A DNA stretch of 23,564 nucleotides, taken from the IMG/VR virus record IMGVR_UViG_3300012936_000173, positions 1 to 23,564 of that record; one strand, written 5' to 3'. This DNA is from a virus. Position 1 is the first letter of the stretch, and every line of letters begins with the position of its first letter. Shown here in pieces: positions 14,709 through 22,694 of the stretch. The position numbers and the translations under genes were made by a program. A model generated the notes under the pieces. It did not search any database. It saw only the letters and a program-made list of their open reading frames with translations, and was not told the DNA's origin.

Positions 14709-17700
14709 ATGGCAGATTTTAGACTCGGTAGACTGAAGTTTAAGTGGCGTGGCGATTGGTCGGCATCTACTGCATATGTCATTGACGATATTGTCAAGTT
14801 TGGTGCAAACTCATATGTTTGCGTTGTAAACCATACTTCTGCGGCTTCAGAAACTACTTTTTATTCCTCAGACCTGAGCAACTGGGAACTCCACACTGAA
14901 GGTCTCAGGCATAGAGGAGATTGGGCAGCGACCACTTGGTACGCTCTCAATGACATTGTAAAGTATGGAAATAGTCAGTATCGTTGTACTACTGCCCATA
15001 CTTCACTAACAACTATTCAGTTTGCCAACTGGTCATCATATGTAGATGGTCTAATCTTTGAAGATACTTGGTCTGCTGCTGCTTATTATCAAACAGGTGA
15101 CATCGTAACATACGGTGGTTATTCATATGTTGCACAAGGAGAGTCTAATAATGCTGCTCCAAACTTAAATCCTTCTCAATGGTCTGTACTTTCAACAGGA
15201 TTCTTAGTTCAAGGAAACTATAATTCTGCCGAAGTTTACGAACCAGGAAACGTCGTAAAATACGGTGGTAATACTTATTCCTGTAAAGTAACTACTACCA
15301 CAGAAAATATTGCACTTGCAAGTGCATCTGGAAGTGGAACACTAGCTACTTATACTTTCCAAACTGCACAAGCAGTTGCACCATATGGTCCTGGCGATAA
15401 TGTAACTGTCACCGCATGTTCTGTTGCTGGATATAACGGAACATTTAGAGTTGTAGCTTCTACAACTACAGGATTTACAGCATCAAATGCTACTACTGGA
15501 GCTTCCAGTGGTGGTAGTGTTGCTTATGTTCCAGTACCTACAAATACAAGGTTCTGGGATTTAATTGTAGAAGGTTTCAACTGGAATGGACAGTGGAATT
15601 CTTCAACAAATTATCAACTGGGAGATGTTGTTAATAGAAATGGTAACTCCTACGTTTGTATTACTTCAAATACTCTAGGTGCAGTAACTGCTCCAGAACT
15701 TGATTCTCAGGGTAACTACTGGAACTATATGTCTCAGGGTGGTGACGCTGCTCAGGTTCTACAAGAAACTGGAGACCTCCTCTATCAGGCAGCAGGTGGT
15801 ATCAATAGAATTGCACTACCAACTGGATCAACTGGAACTGCTGCAGAGCAAGCAGAAGCAAGTGGTAAAGTTCTAACTGTTGGTGGTTCACCACTTCTAC
15901 CAAGATGGGAAAGCAACAGCACAACTGCTCCTGTTTACTATGTAACTAAAGAAGGTTCGGATGCAAATAACGGTAGAAGCATCTCTAGAGGTTTTGCTTC
16001 ACTACGTTATGCTTGTGATTATATCGCAGCAAAAACAGGTGCTGACGCTCCTTCTGCATCTAATCCACATACCATTTACGTTAAGGCAGGTGTCTATGAA
16101 GAGACACTACCAATCCAGATCCCTCAATTCGTTTCTGTAATTGGTGACAACCTTAGAACTTCTGTTATCAAACCAAAGACTGGTCTTGCATCTGACATGC
16201 AAGCAATTGTTCTTGGATCAAGCGTAACTCACCTAAAGTTTGGTGATACTATTTCAAACTCCGCTGGAACTAAGACTGCTAAAGTTCTTGATTCTGATTA
16301 TGCAACTAACGTTCACCTACTTAACTTGACAGGTGGAACTTGGGATGCCACGGATCTATATGTTGACATCGTAAGTCATACACATGCCGATGCTCATGAT
16401 CTTATCGTAACCAACAAAACTTTCATCGCACATGAAGCGTATTACCGCCACGTTGCAGATGTAGGTGCTGTTCCTGGAACAGGATCAACTGTTAGAACGA
16501 GACTAGAAGCATTCTGTGCAGATCTTGCATTCAACGTAAAATCAGGTCAGAACAATAAAGTTTGGGATTATGCATCTGCTCTCCTAGGTGGAGCAGACAT
16601 CACTAGTGATAACACCGTTGATACAGCACTTCTCAATTACATTGATTCAATTGCTACTCAAGTAATGCGTAACGAGACTGTTACAGTCTCATCTGGTAAC
16701 ACAGAAACGCAGGTTAAAGATACTTCAATTACTGTTGATTCTTCTTCTCCATATTGCGCCACAGTTGCGTCTGCAATTACAACTTTAGTTGGTATTGTAA
16801 CTACTGCAATTAGTAACGGTAATATGAATGCAACCGTTAAGGTTGAACCATACATTGCAATTTCTACCGCAGTAACTCGTGTCAATAACGAGTCAACCAT
16901 GTTCTACGTTGGTTCTCATACCACCGTTAAGGACATGATCTTTGAGGGTATGGATGGATATGCTCCATCAAATAATGATTCTGGTCAAGACATTGATACT
17001 GCTACCATTAAAGGTGTTTACTTCAGACTTGATCCTAATTCACCAATTCAAAAGTCACCATATATTCAAAACTGTACTGCCATTGGTGGAGCAGCAGTTG
17101 GTATTATGATTGATGGTGCGGTTCACGCACACTTTGATAATTCATCAACACCATCCAATAAGTCAATGGTGTTTGATGCTTATACTCAAATTCTAGACGG
17201 TGGTGTTGGTTTCTATGTAACAAGAGGTGCATCTTCTGAGATTGTTTCTTGTTTCACCTACTACGCTCACATTTCATACTCCTCTACCAGAGGTGGTAAG
17301 ATTCGTGCTGTTTCTGGTAACTCTTCATATGGTACATATGGTGTTATCGCAAAAGGATTTGATGCTACTGAAGCAACTATTGATGGTAATGTCAAGGGTC
17401 TAAGACTAGAACTTGATCCACAAGCAGCGAAGAATGGAACATTCACGGTTGGAGAAAGAATTAGCGGTGGTACATCAAATGCTGTTGGTGAACTAATCAG
17501 CGACCAGTCAGCATCCAACTATCTCTACTTCTTCCCAGTTACAGGAACATTTGTACAGGGTGAAGTTGTTACAGGTGCAACCTCAACTGCTTATATAACT
17601 CTCCTCAACAACACAGATGCATTAACTGGTCAGAAAGGATTCCTCCTTACTGTTGAAGGTCTATCTTCAGCACCTGATCAGGGTGGTTCTGTTGAGATGG

Positions 17701-19820
17701 TTGATGATGGAGTCAATAATGATCCAGGTTCGTTCGTTATCTCTAACTCCAGCTATTCCGCTCCAGATGGAAGAGGTTCACTTGGAGTCCAGAGAGCAAG
17801 ACTTGGTTCTTCTATTTCAGCTCACAATGGTACTACAAATATTGATTTGTATGCCGATGCAGGAACTACTGCACAACTAGCAGCAAATATTCCAACAGGA
17901 ACTGGAAACGGTTATACTATTTCCGTCAATGCTATTGCTGGCATGGATCCTAATGGATACTTGGTTATTAATGATGAAATGATGCAAATCGTTTCATTCC
18001 CAGGATCTCAATCAGTAACCGTCAACAGAGCAGTTGAAGGAACTTCCGAAGGATCTCACAGCACGGGTGACACAATCACAATTCTTGGCGTTAAGTCAAC
18101 TGCAGTTGATGAAGTTATTGAAGACTTTGATAACGCTGCAAACTCAATTCGTGTTGCTGCTGCAAACATCCTATTTGGTGTAGGTGACTTCATCAAGATT
18201 GATAACGAATTCTTCAAACTAACTACTGTAACACCAGATCCTGTTGGTATTACAATTCTGCAGATGGCAGATGAGAAGACTGTTGGTGCTACCGATGGTC
18301 AGAACATGAAGATCCGTTATCGTTATTCACAGTGTCGTCTAACTGCACACGACTTCTTGGATGTTGGTACTGGAAGTAAAGCAAATACTAACTGGCCATT
18401 CCTTCCACTTTCGCCAAACGTACCTTCAAACGAAACTATTGAAAACCGTCCAGGTCGTGTTTACTACGTTTCTACCGACCAAGATGGTAACTTCTCCGTT
18501 GGTCAGTTCTTTAAAGTTGAACAGGCAACTGGTAAGGCAACTCTAGATGCTTCCGCGTTTGACTTGTCTGGTCTATCATCCTTGAGACTGGGTTCAATCG
18601 GTGCTCAACTTGGTGCATCAATTAACGAATTCTCAACTGATGGAACTCTATCACAGAACAGTGACGAAAAAGTTCCAACTCAAAAAGCAGTTAAGACATA
18701 CGTTGATAACCTCTCTGGCGTGGACGCCGATTTCTCTGTTGGTGGTAACCTAACAGTTAATGGAACAACTACAACAATTGCTACGGTTAATGTTGAAGCG
18801 AAAGATCGTAACATCATTCTAGGTAAAGTTGCTGCTGGTACATTTACAGGAAATATCGCTGCTTCATCAAATGATATTACTAATGTAAGTGATACAACCA
18901 ACCTTGCTCCTGGTGTAGTCGTTAACCTAACAGGTGGTGGTGGTGGAGTAACACAACCTGCTTCTGCTACTGTAACTGCAGTCAATGGAACAACCGTAAC
19001 TATTGACCAGACTTTCCAAGGTTCTGGATCTGCAACTGGTGCTACCTTCTCTAATGGTGGTCCTACAGATGCAACAGCTAACGGTGGTGGATTGACCGTT
19101 CTTGGAGCAACTGATAAGACCATTGCATTTAGTGATGCAAATGATCGTTTTGATGTCAGTGAGTCACTTAACCTCGCAGTTGGTAAAGGTTTCTACATCA
19201 ATGGAACTGAGATTGCAACCGAGACAACTCTGTTCGGTCTAGCAGTTGGTGGATCTGGTGGTTTGGTTACCACTGGTGGTGCTCAAACTCTAACCGATAA
19301 GACCATCTCTGGTGGTACTTTAACAGGTACACTAACTGCAGGTGGTGGTACTGGTTCTTCTGGTCAGTTCCTTGCTTCTACTGGATCTGGTGTTCAGTGG
19401 CAGACAGTTTCTGTTGATGCTACTGCAATTACAAACGGAACTTCAAACGTACAAGCAGCTGCCAACTCTAACGTAACAGTACAGACTGGTGGTTCACTCT
19501 GTGCAACCTTTGATACTTCTAACAACCTAACCGTTGTTGGAACTGTCACTGCACAGTCTTCTATCGTCCTCAAGGACAACGTAGAAACCATTTCCGATGC
19601 TCTTGCTAAGGTAATGAACCTACGCGGTGTTGAGTTTGACTATAAGGCAAATGGACGCCACTCCATCGGTGTTGTAGCAGAAGAGGTAGAAAGCGTATTT
19701 GATTGCTTGGTTGTTGAAACCGATGGTGTTAAGTCCGTTGCTTATCAAAACCTTGTCGCTGTTCTTATTGAAGCGGTCAAGGATCTTAAATCGGAAATTG
19801 ATCAACTAAGAGGAGTCTGA
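14709..19820 (+). CDS. Very long tail fibre: CBM5/12-like repeats, beta-helix, degenerate S74-like end
   Basis: A 1703-residue protein. Residues about 12-325 hold five modules of the pattern W...T.Y..GDIV.YG...Y.C...HTS (near 12, 67, 116, 167 and 292), resembling carbohydrate-binding modules of families 5/12. A 70-residue beta insert separates the fourth and fifth. Residues about 407-1210 are a pectin-lyase-like beta-helix (YYVTKEGSDANNGR, YVKAGVYEE, VIGDNLRTSVIKPKTG), paralogous to the 860-residue fibre but with an extra block at about 495-725. Residues 1249-1330 carry the shared YYVSTDQDGNFSVG and NEFSTDGTLSQ modules. Residues 1617-1703 look like an S74 chaperone with an altered motif, SSIVLKDNV. 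Ser1617 and Lys1622 keep the dyad spacing, but the usual Asp and Arg are gone. TAAGGA at 14696-14701 may serve as ribosome site. Likely a major receptor-binding fibre. Confidence 0.8.
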   Translation: MADFRLGRLKFKWRGDWSASTAYVIDDIVKFGANSYVCVVNHTSAASETTFYSSDLSNWELHTEGLRHRGDWAATTWYALNDIVKYGNSQYRCTTAHTSLTTIQFANWSSYVDGLIFEDTWSAAAYYQTGDIVTYGGYSYVAQGESNNAAPNLNPSQWSVLSTGFLVQGNYNSAEVYEPGNVVKYGGNTYSCKVTTTTENIALASASGSGTLATYTFQTAQAVAPYGPGDNVTVTACSVAGYNGTFRVVASTTTGFTASNATTGASSGGSVAYVPVPTNTRFWDLIVEGFNWNGQWNSSTNYQLGDVVNRNGNSYVCITSNTLGAVTAPELDSQGNYWNYMSQGGDAAQVLQETGDLLYQAAGGINRIALPTGSTGTAAEQAEASGKVLTVGGSPLLPRWESNSTTAPVYYVTKEGSDANNGRSISRGFASLRYACDYIAAKTGADAPSASNPHTIYVKAGVYEETLPIQIPQFVSVIGDNLRTSVIKPKTGLASDMQAIVLGSSVTHLKFGDTISNSAGTKTAKVLDSDYATNVHLLNLTGGTWDATDLYVDIVSHTHADAHDLIVTNKTFIAHEAYYRHVADVGAVPGTGSTVRTRLEAFCADLAFNVKSGQNNKVWDYASALLGGADITSDNTVDTALLNYIDSIATQVMRNETVTVSSGNTETQVKDTSITVDSSSPYCATVASAITTLVGIVTTAISNGNMNATVKVEPYIAISTAVTRVNNESTMFYVGSHTTVKDMIFEGMDGYAPSNNDSGQDIDTATIKGVYFRLDPNSPIQKSPYIQNCTAIGGAAVGIMIDGAVHAHFDNSSTPSNKSMVFDAYTQILDGGVGFYVTRGASSEIVSCFTYYAHISYSSTRGGKIRAVSGNSSYGTYGVIAKGFDATEATIDGNVKGLRLELDPQAAKNGTFTVGERISGGTSNAVGELISDQSASNYLYFFPVTGTFVQGEVVTGATSTAYITLLNNTDALTGQKGFLLTVEGLSSAPDQGGSVEMVDDGVNNDPGSFVISNSSYSAPDGRGSLGVQRARLGSSISAHNGTTNIDLYADAGTTAQLAANIPTGTGNGYTISVNAIAGMDPNGYLVINDEMMQIVSFPGSQSVTVNRAVEGTSEGSHSTGDTITILGVKSTAVDEVIEDFDNAANSIRVAAANILFGVGDFIKIDNEFFKLTTVTPDPVGITILQMADEKTVGATDGQNMKIRYRYSQCRLTAHDFLDVGTGSKANTNWPFLPLSPNVPSNETIENRPGRVYYVSTDQDGNFSVGQFFKVEQATGKATLDASAFDLSGLSSLRLGSIGAQLGASINEFSTDGTLSQNSDEKVPTQKAVKTYVDNLSGVDADFSVGGNLTVNGTTTTIATVNVEAKDRNIILGKVAAGTFTGNIAASSNDITNVSDTTNLAPGVVVNLTGGGGGVTQPASATVTAVNGTTVTIDQTFQGSGSATGATFSNGGPTDATANGGGLTVLGATDKTIAFSDANDRFDVSESLNLAVGKGFYINGTEIATETTLFGLAVGGSGGLVTTGGAQTLTDKTISGGTLTGTLTAGGGTGSSGQFLASTGSGVQWQTVSVDATAITNGTSNVQAAANSNVTVQTGGSLCATFDTSNNLTVVGTVTAQSSIVLKDNVETISDALAKVMNLRGVEFDYKANGRHSIGVVAEEVESVFDCLVVETDGVKSVAYQNLVAVLIEAVKDLKSEIDQLRGV

Positions 19821-19823
19821 TAA

Positions 19824-20393
19824 ATGGCTACAGTTTTAGGTCCCAATGGAGTGACTATCAATGGGGTGTTGCTTAACTCACCCCCCTCATCTATTGGGAT
19901 GAGAGCAGGTAAGTATACTACTAGACAAAATCCTGGACAGCAGTCCAGTAATAGTTATTATAATATGTGGAATGCTCATAGTTATTTCTATGACACTGGT
20001 GGTTTTGGATCCAAGTTTAATAAAAAAGCAAGCGATACAACTGTTATTGTAACTGGTCAATGTATCGGAATGGATGCTTATTCATATCCATATGGTGGTA
20101 CTGCACTTGTTCTAACACATAGTGATGGTACTAGATATGTCAGAAATATTGGCAGTACATATAATCACGTTGGACAAGGTAACCATACTGTTTATTGGAA
20201 AGCAACCATGGCATGGACTGCTTCCGACTTAGGAAATAAAACAGGAGACTTCAATGTTTCTTGGGAGTATGGTGCTTACAGTGGTAGCGGTAACGAACCA
20301 TGGGAAGGAAACTGGAATCCAAGTTCTGCCGATGGTGATGGTAGAACTAGACCACAAGGTTCTACAACTGCAGTTTATGAACTAAAACCATAA
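19824..20393 (+). CDS. Adhesin-like protein, first of a tandem paralogous trio
   Basis: A 189-residue protein. It starts with a short fibre-type lead (ATVLGPNGVTINGVLLN). The core shares a pattern with the next two genes: Y.YPYGGTALVLTHSDGTRY.R, then W.ASDLGNKTG, then NWNPSSADGDGRTRPQGST. It is rich in Tyr, Trp, Gly and Asn, as in carbohydrate- or receptor-binding beta domains. Only 3 nt separate it from the 1703-residue fibre's stop (TGATAAATG), so the two are translationally coupled. It may be a tip or accessory of that fibre. No catalytic motif is seen and the family is not recognised. Confidence 0.65.
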   Translation: MATVLGPNGVTINGVLLNSPPSSIGMRAGKYTTRQNPGQQSSNSYYNMWNAHSYFYDTGGFGSKFNKKASDTTVIVTGQCIGMDAYSYPYGGTALVLTHSDGTRYVRNIGSTYNHVGQGNHTVYWKATMAWTASDLGNKTGDFNVSWEYGAYSGSGNEPWEGNWNPSSADGDGRTRPQGSTTAVYELKP

Positions 20394-20405
20394 GGAATTT
20401 CTATA

Positions 20406-20945
20406 ATGGCAACGTCAATTTCGGGAACAACATTAACATATCCATCAGGGGCAAGTCAGACAACTGGTGGTGGAAAAGTCATTAATTATGACTTTGATGA
20501 ATATAGCGGTAGAACAAGTTTACCTACTTCAAGTAATTATACTTTTTGGACGCCAAGTATCTCATTGACTAGATCATCATCCACTTCATATATCCATATT
20601 GAAGCACAGATGACTGGTCATGGTAGATATAGTTATCCAATGAATGGAACTTTTCACGAACTAATTAGACCAGATAATAGCAGAGTTCGTGTATGGCATG
20701 GTTGTCTTTATCAACCAAATTTAGAAAGTAGTGCTCAAGAAATCATTTTCTTAAGTGATTACGTATTTACTCCCTCAGAAATTGGATCTCAGACTGGTAC
20801 TTATGGAATTTGCTTTGGATGGGATGTAAATAATGGATCTAGTGGACATAGATGGGCAAACATTTGGAACCCCAACGCAAATGATGATGGTAGAGCAGCT
20901 CAGACTGGATCTACATGTTTCATGTCTGAAGTAATTTACGGATAA
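20406..20945 (+). CDS. Adhesin-like protein, second of the trio
   Basis: A 179-residue protein. The N-terminus (SGTTLTYPSGASQTTGGG) resembles phage-fibre leads of the 'ITF.DGT.Q.T' type. The core repeats the trio pattern: GHGRYSYPMNG, then ELIRPDNSRVRVWHG, then FTPSEIGSQTG, then GWDVNNGSSG and IWNPNANDDGRAAQTGST. The 12-nt gap upstream contains AAGGAA as a modest ribosome site. Sequence similarity to its neighbours is clear in motif order but low in identity, so the duplication is old or diversification was fast. The function, probably host-surface binding, is inferred. Confidence 0.65.
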   Translation: MATSISGTTLTYPSGASQTTGGGKVINYDFDEYSGRTSLPTSSNYTFWTPSISLTRSSSTSYIHIEAQMTGHGRYSYPMNGTFHELIRPDNSRVRVWHGCLYQPNLESSAQEIIFLSDYVFTPSEIGSQTGTYGICFGWDVNNGSSGHRWANIWNPNANDDGRAAQTGSTCFMSEVIYG

Positions 20946-20950
20946 AAAAA

Positions 20951-21472
20951 ATGGCAATTACACTAGGAGCAAGCGGCATTACCTTTAATGATGGTAGTGT
21001 ACAACAGGGAGCAGATAGAGTTTTGGGATGTTATGTCCAAAGTTCGTCAAGCAGAGCCAGCATCGGTCAGGGTGATCGTGTTGTAATGGATCATGTTTTT
21101 ACAAGAAAAGTAACTGATAGTGATATCAGAGCTAAGTATCATGGTGCTGGAACTGGTCACTATTGCTATCCATATTATAGAGTTTATGCTGAATTAGTTG
21201 CTCCAAACGGAACAACATATAGATCGTATGTTGGTGGACACTATCAAAGAAATTCAGAAAACCCAGATTCAGGTGGTGGTTATGAGGTTATGATGATTTG
21301 TGATCATACTTGGTCAGCATCAGAAATTCAATCTGTCACAGGATCTTGGAGAGTAAGATATGGATGGGCAGGATCTAACTGCAAAATTTGGAATGTAGAA
21401 AGTTATAACAATAATGATGATAGTAGAGCATACCAACAGGGTCAGCAATCTATCATTAGAGAATATAGATAA
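20951..21472 (+). CDS. Adhesin-like protein, third of the trio
   Basis: A 173-residue protein. The lead ITLGASGITFNDGSVQQGA is a textbook phage-fibre start. The core pattern is HYCYPYYRVYAELVAPNGT, then TYRSYVGGHYQRN, then WSASEIQSVTG, then RYGWAGSN and NNNDDSRAYQQGQQ. It differs from the other two by carrying several cysteines. Only 5 nt separate it from the previous stop, and the gap is A-rich without a clear Shine-Dalgarno. A late promoter follows its stop, so the trio ends the long-fibre transcription group. The binding role is inferred. Confidence 0.65.
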   Translation: MAITLGASGITFNDGSVQQGADRVLGCYVQSSSSRASIGQGDRVVMDHVFTRKVTDSDIRAKYHGAGTGHYCYPYYRVYAELVAPNGTTYRSYVGGHYQRNSENPDSGGGYEVMMICDHTWSASEIQSVTGSWRVRYGWAGSNCKIWNVESYNNNDDSRAYQQGQQSIIREYR

Positions 21473-21474
21473 TA

Positions 21475-21482
21475 CATAAATA
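21475..21482 (+). promoter_or_regulatory. Late promoter element CATAAATA
   Basis: A NATAAATA match in the 35-nt gap, 25 nt before the ATG at 21508. An AAAGGAA ribosome site stands between them. Confidence 0.6.
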
Positions 21483-21507
21483 GGTTAGTAACAAAGGAAA
21501 TTCTAAA

Positions 21508-21945
21508 ATGGGTTCGTTATTCCTTAAAGCAGTAAATAATTGCTTGGTAGCAAACGGTGCTGAGTATGGGGAGTTTATGCTCCAAGGTAATGATGCATAC
21601 GAAAACATCACCGAATGGTTCTGTGAAGACTCAGAAATCCCAACAGAATCTCAGGTAACCACAGAGCATGATAAATTGGTCGCAGAAGCAACTGCTACCG
21701 AATATCAAAGACATAGAGCACGTCTTTATCCTTCATGGGGTGAACTAGCAGATGCTATTTACCACAAGGAAGTAAATAATGATTCTTCAAAAATGACTGA
21801 GTACATTGAAAAGTGCGATGCCGTAAAAGTACTATTCCCTAAAGAAAATACGGGTGACGGAAGTATCTTTGTAAATCCAAATGGAACTGACGGTAGAGTT
21901 AGAACTAATCCTCTACCATTTGTACCTCCTGGTAACAACGATTGA
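21508..21945 (+). CDS. Tail-fibre-assembly-like protein
   Basis: A 145-residue protein. Residues 66-113 (YQRHRARLYPSWGELADAIY, then NNDSSKMTEYIEKCDAVKVLFPKE) fit a pattern frequent in small marine-phage proteins located beside fibre genes: 'R...YPS..D..DA.YH......S....Y....AVK..YPKP'. Residues 30-45 (YENITEWFCEDSEIPTES) match the lead that usually precedes it. The C-terminal 30 residues are Gly/Asn/Pro-rich and probably disordered. By analogy with fibre-assembly chaperones it may help fold or attach the adhesins encoded just upstream. It has its own late promoter and a good ribosome site. The pattern match is good; the chaperone role is inference. Confidence 0.6.
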   Translation: MGSLFLKAVNNCLVANGAEYGEFMLQGNDAYENITEWFCEDSEIPTESQVTTEHDKLVAEATATEYQRHRARLYPSWGELADAIYHKEVNNDSSKMTEYIEKCDAVKVLFPKENTGDGSIFVNPNGTDGRVRTNPLPFVPPGNND

Positions 21946-21951
21946 TAAATT
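21944..21951 (+). promoter_or_regulatory. Degenerate late promoter-like element GATAAATT
   Basis: One mismatch from NATAAATA, overlapping the stop codon and 14 nt before the ATG at 21966. The short distance and the mismatch make it doubtful. Confidence 0.25.
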
Positions 21952-21965
21952 AACTATTTTTTGTA

Positions 21966-22658
21966 ATGAGTGATAATTTTTTAACAGAGCATAACCCTGC
22001 TCTAGTATTTCCTACTGTCATAAAGAAATATACATTTCCAAAACCAGAAGAGTTGAAGGAATGTTTGTTTGAAATTATAAACAAAATGCATGAGAATGGT
22101 GATTACAACAGTCACCATTCTAAAACTTTATCGTTTTTTAATAATAAATCGGGATGTAGTTTATTCAAGAAAGAATCTGAAAACTACGAAATTGTAAAAG
22201 AGTTCCACGATTTTGCTGAGACCTGTGCCAAACACTATTGTACAGAAGTGTTGAACCATATTATTGATGGTAAAATGATTTGCACAAATTCTTGGGTAAA
22301 TTATTACAGTGAGTCTGATTCATATCAGCAAGAACACATTCACGTAAATTCTTTAGTAAGTTCTAATTATTTTGCAAATTTTGATAAAGAAGTTCATTCT
22401 CCACTATTCTTTAAACACGTAGAAGACTATGGAGTTTCAACTTTCTTACATCAAGAATGGAAAAAAGAATTAGGAGACCATTCTATTTGGGATACAACCA
22501 CTGTGGATTGTAATGAAGGTGATATTTTATTCTGGAGATCTCACAAATTTCATTTTGTTCCAGTAAGTAAGAAACCAGGAAGATTAAGTTTGTCATGCAA
22601 CTATGTTCCTGAACTTGTAGAACTTGGTGGATACGGTTTTAGGGTATCACCAGCATGA
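21966..22658 (+). CDS. 2-oxoglutarate/Fe(II)-dependent oxygenase
   Basis: A 230-residue protein. SWVNYYSESDSYQQEHIHVN (residues 109-128) supplies an H-x-H iron-ligand motif (His124, His126). GDILFWRSHKFHFVPV (185-200) gives the distal His196. Arg206 in GRLSLSCNYV is in the place of the 2-oxoglutarate-binding arginine. The order and spacing fit the phage 2OG-FeII_Oxy_5 type of small oxygenase. Such enzymes couple 2-oxoglutarate decarboxylation to hydroxylation of a substrate, here unknown. They are common in T4-like cyanophages and often lie among structural genes, so hydroxylation of a virion protein or of a host protein late in infection are both possible. It may be transcribed with the fibre-assembly-like gene 20 nt upstream, and is followed by a terminator/promoter composite. 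Confidence 0.8.
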   Translation: MSDNFLTEHNPALVFPTVIKKYTFPKPEELKECLFEIINKMHENGDYNSHHSKTLSFFNNKSGCSLFKKESENYEIVKEFHDFAETCAKHYCTEVLNHIIDGKMICTNSWVNYYSESDSYQQEHIHVNSLVSSNYFANFDKEVHSPLFFKHVEDYGVSTFLHQEWKKELGDHSIWDTTTVDCNEGDILFWRSHKFHFVPVSKKPGRLSLSCNYVPELVELGGYGFRVSPA

Positions 22659-22660
22659 TT

Positions 22661-22668
22661 TATAAATA
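22661..22668 (+). promoter_or_regulatory. Late promoter element TATAAATA overlapping a terminator stem
   Basis: A perfect consensus octamer 2 nt after the oxygenase stop codon and 26 nt before the gp13 ATG. Its last four or five bases form the base of the terminator's left arm. Initiation about 6 nt downstream would fall at or near the hairpin loop. Confidence 0.75.
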
Positions 22669-22694
22669 CCCGTAGGAAACTATGGGTATTTTTT
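22664..22694 (+). terminator. Intrinsic terminator between oxygenase and gp13
   Basis: AATACCCGTAG (22665-22675) pairs with CTATGGGTATT (22680-22690) over 11 bp with one G-T wobble, extendable by A22664-T22691. It encloses a GAAA tetraloop. T22689-22694 form the T-run. The gp13 ATG follows directly at 22695. Confidence 0.85.

Noticed and set aside
16658-19123. Minus-strand open frames of 80-147 codons opposite the large fibre gene
   Set aside because: Antisense shadows of a low-complexity Thr/Val/Gly coding sequence, with no start signals or protein-like features.
21930-21970. Possible terminator before the oxygenase (run of six T at about 21957-21962)
   Set aside because: No stable inverted repeat precedes the T-run.
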